Of a stretch of 64,000 bases of DNA, positions 60,322-64,000 are shown piece by piece. Each line of letters begins with the position of its first letter. Position 1 is the stretch's first letter. This stretch comes from Oscillatoria sp. FACHB-1407 (GTDB lineage Bacteria; Cyanobacteriota; Cyanobacteriia; Elainellales; Elainellaceae): positions 1 through 64,000 of the forward strand of contig NZ_JACJSA010000022.1 of assembly GCF_014697545.1 (NCBI RefSeq), given 5' to 3'. The notes under the pieces are model-generated. The model was not told the DNA's origin and did no database searches. It saw nothing but the letters and a program-made list of their open reading frames with translations. The translations under genes and the position numbers were made by a program.

Positions 60322-63227
60322 TGCAAGGAGACGACGTTACGAGGGGGCTCCCAGGTCAATTCCTTAGCAATCAATCGCTCAACCGCCTGGATGTCCAGTG
60401 GTTTTGAGAAGAAATAACCCTGCCCATACTCACATTTTAAGGAACGCAACTGGGCAACCTGCATTAAAGTTTCGACGCCTTCTGCGATGACATCCATTCC
60501 CAGGTTCCAGGCGAGGGTCATGATCGTCCGGACAATCGCCAATTGTTCACCATCATGGTCGATCTTGCTGATGAAGGAGCGATCGATCTTCAGGGTATCA
60601 ATCGGGAAACGATGCAAATAGCTGAGGGATGAATACCCTGTGCCAAAGTCATCCATGGACAACCGAATGCCCATGGCTTGCAATTCTGACAACATCATGG
60701 CAGCCGAGTCTGTATTTTCCATCAACACACTTTCGGTAATTTCCAGCCGCAGGTATTTAGCACTCAGTTGAGTCTGACGCAGGATGTGTTTAATGTGAGT
60801 AATCAATTCCGGGGTGAACTGTTTGCCGGACAGGTTAACACTAACAGTTAACGGGAGTCTGTCAGGAAATTGCAAGTGCCATGCTCGCATTTGGGCACAG
60901 GCTTCCTGCAACACCCACAGGCCAATTGGAAGAATTAGCCCCGTCTCTTCAGCGATCGGGATGAATTCAGCAGGAGACACGATGCCGCGTTCAGGATGAC
61001 ACCAACGCAACAGAGCCTCAAACCCATCCAAACGACTATGCTTGAGCGACACAATGGGTTGATAGTAAATCTGCAATTCTTTGCGATCGATCGCCCGTCG
61101 CAGGTCAGTCTCTAGCTGCAAGAGAGCCACCGCAGACACATGCATTCCCCGATCGAAGATTTCATAGCGTGACTTGCCCAATGCCTTCGCTCGATACATG
61201 GCGGTGTCCGCATCCCGCAGCACATTTACTGCCGAGTCGTACTCATTGCCGCTGAGGGCAATGCCGATGCTGGCACTGGTGTAAATCTCATGCCCATCCA
61301 GATTAAACGGTTGGGATAACTCGTTTTGAATGCGGTCAGCAACCGATGTCACATCCTTGGAATCCTGAATGCCCTCCAACAAAATGACAAACTCATCGCC
61401 ACCAAGACGGGCAATCGTATCACCGGGACGCAGACAGTTTGAGAGGCGGCGGGCGATCGCAATCAACAGGCGATCGCCCATCATGTGCCCCAGGCTATCA
61501 TTGACCACCTTAAAGCGATCGAGATCCAAAAACAGGACTGCAAAACTGTAGTTTTGATGGCGTTGTGCCCACTGCACCACATAGTGCAACCGCTCCATCA
61601 GCAGCGCGCGATTTGGCAGGTCAGTCAACGTGTCATAGAGCGCATTATGCAACAATCGTTGCTCAGCCTGCTTGTGAGCCGTGATGTCGGTTTGAGAGCC
61701 AGCAAGGCGAGTGACGTTGTTTTCTGCATCTCGAACGGCTAACCCCCGACTCAACATCCAGCGATAGGTGCCATCTCGGTGACACATGCGATGTTCGTTT
61801 TCAAAATGGGGGGTCAACCCGTCGAGATGAGCCGTGATTTCGCGTTCGACTCGATGGCGATCTTCGGGATGAATGCGATTAAACCACTCAAACTGGTTTG
61901 CCCCAATCTCGTCTTCCCCATAGCCCAACATCGCTTTCCAGCGGGGTGAGAAATAAAAATCCCCGGTTTTCAGATTCCAATCCCAAATGCCATCATTGGC
62001 TCCCTGCACTGCCAGAGCATAACGTTCTTCACTCTCTCGCAGTGCCTCTTCTGAGCGTTTGCGTTCGGTCACATCTCGAAAGGTTACGACCGTTCCCATC
62101 AGTTGCCCATCTTCCCAGATAGGGTTGCTGATGTATTCCACCGAAAAACAAGTGCCATCCTTGCGCCAAAACACATCATTATCAACGTGATGCACAATGC
62201 CGTCGCGGAGCGTGGTTTCAATCAGGCAAGCAGCTTCCGGGGGAGGAAGCTCAGGATTCGCGTGATGCAAAATAGCATCAATCGGTTTGCCAATCAGCTC
62301 ATCTACTTCCCAGCCCAACATGCGAGCCGCCGCAGGATTGAGAAAAATTCCATTGCCGTGCAAGTCTATGCCGTAAATGCCTTCTCCAGCCGAGTTTAGA
62401 ATCAACTCATGCAAATGGCGCAACCGCTCTAATGCTTCTTCTGCTTGTTTGCGAGCCGTGACATCGTTTTGTAGCCCGATAAAACTGGTTAGCTTGCCTT
62501 GAGCATCAAACACCGGGTTAATTTGCAAGTCATTCCAGAAGGGAGTGCCATCCTTGCGGTAGTTCAGGAGCGTGCAGGAGATAGGTTGACGCGCAGCGAT
62601 CGCCTGCCGAATTTCCTCAATCACGGTTGCATCGGTGCCCGGTCCCTGCAACATGCGACAGTTCTCTCCCATGATGTCTTCGGGAGTAAACCCTGTAATC
62701 GCTGTAAAAGCAGGGTTTACAAAGATCACCGGGTTGTCGGGTAGCTGAGGTGCGGTAATAACGACCCCTGTGGTTACGTTTTCAATCGCCAATGCCAGTT
62801 GATCATTGTCCCGCAGGGCTTGTCGCAGTTCCTCCAGCGTTCGGGCTCGTTCAATGGCATAACGAATCGATCGCTCTAGTAATAGAGCATCAAATTTTCC
62901 TTTAACCAGATAATCGGCAACCCCAACCTTCATCGCAGCGATATCAACATCCAGATCGCCCTGCCCCGTTACCAAAATCATCGGTGCCTTGCAACCTGAG
63001 GCGATCGCCGTTTGGATCAGCTCCAGCCCAGTTGTAGATCCCAGTCGATAATCGACCAAATAAACGTCATGCTGATTTTTAAGAATAATTTCTAAAGCTG
63101 CATCATCCGTATTGACCCAATCCAGGCTAAACCGACTGTGCTGAATTTCAGCAAATAACCCTTGGGTAATGATGAAGTCGTCCTCATCATCTTCGATAAC
63201 AAGGACTCTTATGGGGTAATAAGACAT
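60318..63227 (-). CDS. Receiver-PAS-GGDEF-EAL protein
   Basis: 969 aa from ATG 63227. Receiver (about 1-125, phosphoacceptor in VYLVDYRL), three PAS domains (about 140-265, 270-390, 395-515; IFVNPAFTAITGFTPEDIMGEN and the like), GGDEF with RLGGDEF (about 606-612) and EAL with FEALLRW (about 732-738). The GGDEF and EAL motifs are intact, so both diguanylate cyclase and phosphodiesterase activity are possible; the net activity is not predictable. The first gene of the operon, it overlaps the kinase gene by four bases. Confidence 0.93.
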   Translation of the reverse strand: MSYYPIRVLVIEDDEDDFIITQGLFAEIQHSRFSLDWVNTDDAALEIILKNQHDVYLVDYRLGSTTGLELIQTAIASGCKAPMILVTGQGDLDVDIAAMKVGVADYLVKGKFDALLLERSIRYAIERARTLEELRQALRDNDQLALAIENVTTGVVITAPQLPDNPVIFVNPAFTAITGFTPEDIMGENCRMLQGPGTDATVIEEIRQAIAARQPISCTLLNYRKDGTPFWNDLQINPVFDAQGKLTSFIGLQNDVTARKQAEEALERLRHLHELILNSAGEGIYGIDLHGNGIFLNPAAARMLGWEVDELIGKPIDAILHHANPELPPPEAACLIETTLRDGIVHHVDNDVFWRKDGTCFSVEYISNPIWEDGQLMGTVVTFRDVTERKRSEEALRESEERYALAVQGANDGIWDWNLKTGDFYFSPRWKAMLGYGEDEIGANQFEWFNRIHPEDRHRVEREITAHLDGLTPHFENEHRMCHRDGTYRWMLSRGLAVRDAENNVTRLAGSQTDITAHKQAEQRLLHNALYDTLTDLPNRALLMERLHYVVQWAQRHQNYSFAVLFLDLDRFKVVNDSLGHMMGDRLLIAIARRLSNCLRPGDTIARLGGDEFVILLEGIQDSKDVTSVADRIQNELSQPFNLDGHEIYTSASIGIALSGNEYDSAVNVLRDADTAMYRAKALGKSRYEIFDRGMHVSAVALLQLETDLRRAIDRKELQIYYQPIVSLKHSRLDGFEALLRWCHPERGIVSPAEFIPIAEETGLILPIGLWVLQEACAQMRAWHLQFPDRLPLTVSVNLSGKQFTPELITHIKHILRQTQLSAKYLRLEITESVLMENTDSAAMMLSELQAMGIRLSMDDFGTGYSSLSYLHRFPIDTLKIDRSFISKIDHDGEQLAIVRTIMTLAWNLGMDVIAEGVETLMQVAQLRSLKCEYGQGYFFSKPLDIQAVERLIAKELTWEPPRNVVSLQ

Positions 63228-63689
63228 AATCAAAATTAAAGTGTTATTTAAAACACATAAAGCCCTATCTGTATAGTTCCCTCAATTTCAGGCTTTTGCA
63301 AGATAATTTCAGGGCGGTTTTCGTTAAGAATGATTGCCGTCCAGAGTATAAAACTGAGAGAAATCAAGCAATTAAAGGATTAATCAACGAAAAAGAGGGG
63401 TTAGACCCCCTTTGCCTAATGACATTCACTTGGTGTAGAGGGATTTTTAGGACATCTTTTGTCTCCTTGAGCAGCTATAGGGCTGATAGGCAAGGGATGA
63501 AACCGATGACTATTGCCAAATTTGCTGTTTTTTGAATGTCCTAAAGACTTGGAGCGATCGCGGAAAAGAGCCGCAAAAGAACGAAGTCGAGGCTTATGTG
63601 AAAGATTTCGTAACGCGATGGTTCACCTTATGGCATAGATCATAGGCTGAATTATTCGTCCTCAGGGCAAAGCTTTACTAAACGCAGGA

Positions 63690-63755
63690 ATGCAAAGGAC
63701 TGAGGACTGAGAAATGAGAACTGAGGACTGAGGATTGAGGACTGAGGTTGAAAGG
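63690..63755. repeat. GAGGACTGAG-type short repeats
   Basis: GGACTGAG, GAACTGAG and GGATTGAG heptamers repeat along 65 bp, the kind of STRR seen at 42240. Confidence 0.8.
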
Positions 63756-63869
63756 CAAGCAGTACATCATGTTGCAGCTTGAGAGATGCCCTAACAAACC
63801 GTTCAGTTGCTATGGCTGCGGTTAGACATTGGGGAATGCAGATGTAATTCTCAAAAATTGACCACCGCT

Positions 63870-63897
63870 GTAGGGGCGTTTCGCGAAACGTCCCTAC
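63870..63897. repeat. 28-bp palindrome GTAGGGGCG...CGTCCCTAC
   Basis: GTAGGGGCGTTTCG and its complement CGAAACGTCCCTAC form a palindrome with one mismatch. Such REP-like elements are common between cyanobacterial genes. Confidence 0.75.
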
Positions 63898-64000
63898 AAA
63901 ATTCATAGATTGGATCAGCAACACCGTTGCAGTTGAAACCGCAGTTATAGCCGTAGCTACCATTGTCAGGGCAACTCAAAGCCCATAATGAACAAGGAGC

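Larger units (their letters stand above)
63228..64000. other. 773-bp region without a supported gene
   Basis: AT-rich DNA upstream of the signalling operon, followed by short repeats. A 79-codon plus-strand frame (63296-63535) and a 103-codon minus-strand frame (63652-63963) lack Shine-Dalgarno sequences; the latter is made of repeat text. The adjoining gene to the right is not in the window. Confidence 0.5.

Noticed and set aside
63652-63963. 103-codon minus-strand frame at the right end
   Set aside because: It is made from a palindromic REP-like element and heptamer repeats (text FVGTFRETPLQRW).

Overview
The window is a piece of a cyanobacterial chromosome. The evidence is photosystem II genes (psbD end, psbC), paired flavodiiron genes flv3-flv1, a sufR/sufBCDS divergon containing ferredoxin:thioredoxin reductase ftrC, an Mrp-type antiporter operon, many GCGATCGC (HIP1) octamers, heptanucleotide short repeats and several copies of GC-rich dispersed hairpin repeats. 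Families typical of filamentous, Leptolyngbya-like lineages fit best, but no rRNA or other taxonomic marker is present, so the genus is not assigned.

Layout. 0-2.6 kb: psbD/psbC with a GTG-start overlap, then a secreted DUF4142 protein. 2.8-7 kb: CbbY-type HAD phosphatase, an AAA ATPase with an altered Walker B, and an arsenosugar-type pair (AhpD-like protein plus radical SAM ArsS). 7.2-11.1 kb: a three-repeat helical protein, a pentapeptide-repeat protein, DUF2808 and SIMPL envelope proteins. 11.7-13.1 kb: an ArsR regulator translationally coupled to an SRPBCC protein, with a good promoter and two inverted repeats, then an NTF2-like protein. 13.1-20.8 kb: a five-gene minus-strand operon (SWIM, DUF5691, MoxR ATPase, DUF5682, VWA) related to E. 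coli yehLMPQ and of unknown function. 21.2-25.6 kb: HU, a CBS-domain histidine kinase, a YwiC-like membrane protein and a divergent Asp-box lipoprotein. 25.7-30.6 kb: mrpC-D-E-F-G-(MbhD/MrpA-like)-B and an HPP-family transporter. 30.8-37.2 kb: small cyanobacterial proteins, then three kinase/regulator genes and a pseudo-receiver. 37.9-42.9 kb: Crp/Fnr regulator, an FtsL-like protein with ftsI, a VOC protein, and a low-molecular-weight phosphatase. 42.9-49.1 kb: tRNA-Arg(CCG), a Uma2 remnant, flv1/flv3, a four-gene unknown cassette and tRNA-Leu(UAG). 49.1-56.7 kb: a peptidoglycan-binding protein, the sufR operon, ftrC and sufBCDS. 56.8-64 kb: a TspO-like protein, a lipoprotein, and a three-gene two-component/c-di-GMP operon.

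How genes work together. The iron-sulfur block is the best understood: SufR (four cysteines) faces ftrC and sufBCDS across a region holding two perfect CAAC-N6-GTTG operators. Flv1/Flv3 take electrons from the photosynthetic chain to oxygen. The Mrp subunits should form a cation/proton antiporter, but no full-length MrpA is present here.

The two places most likely to hold something undescribed are these. (1) The cassette at 47.3-49.0 kb: two small unknown genes each follow the same 21-bp palindromic element at exactly 26 nt before their ATG, with a consensus cyanobacterial LexA box upstream, then a coiled-coil protein and an HTH regulator. (2) The yeh-like MoxR/VWA operon, where DUF5682 carries conserved-looking His/Glu/His motifs that suggest an enzyme domain. 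All assignments come from reading the sequence; no database search was run.
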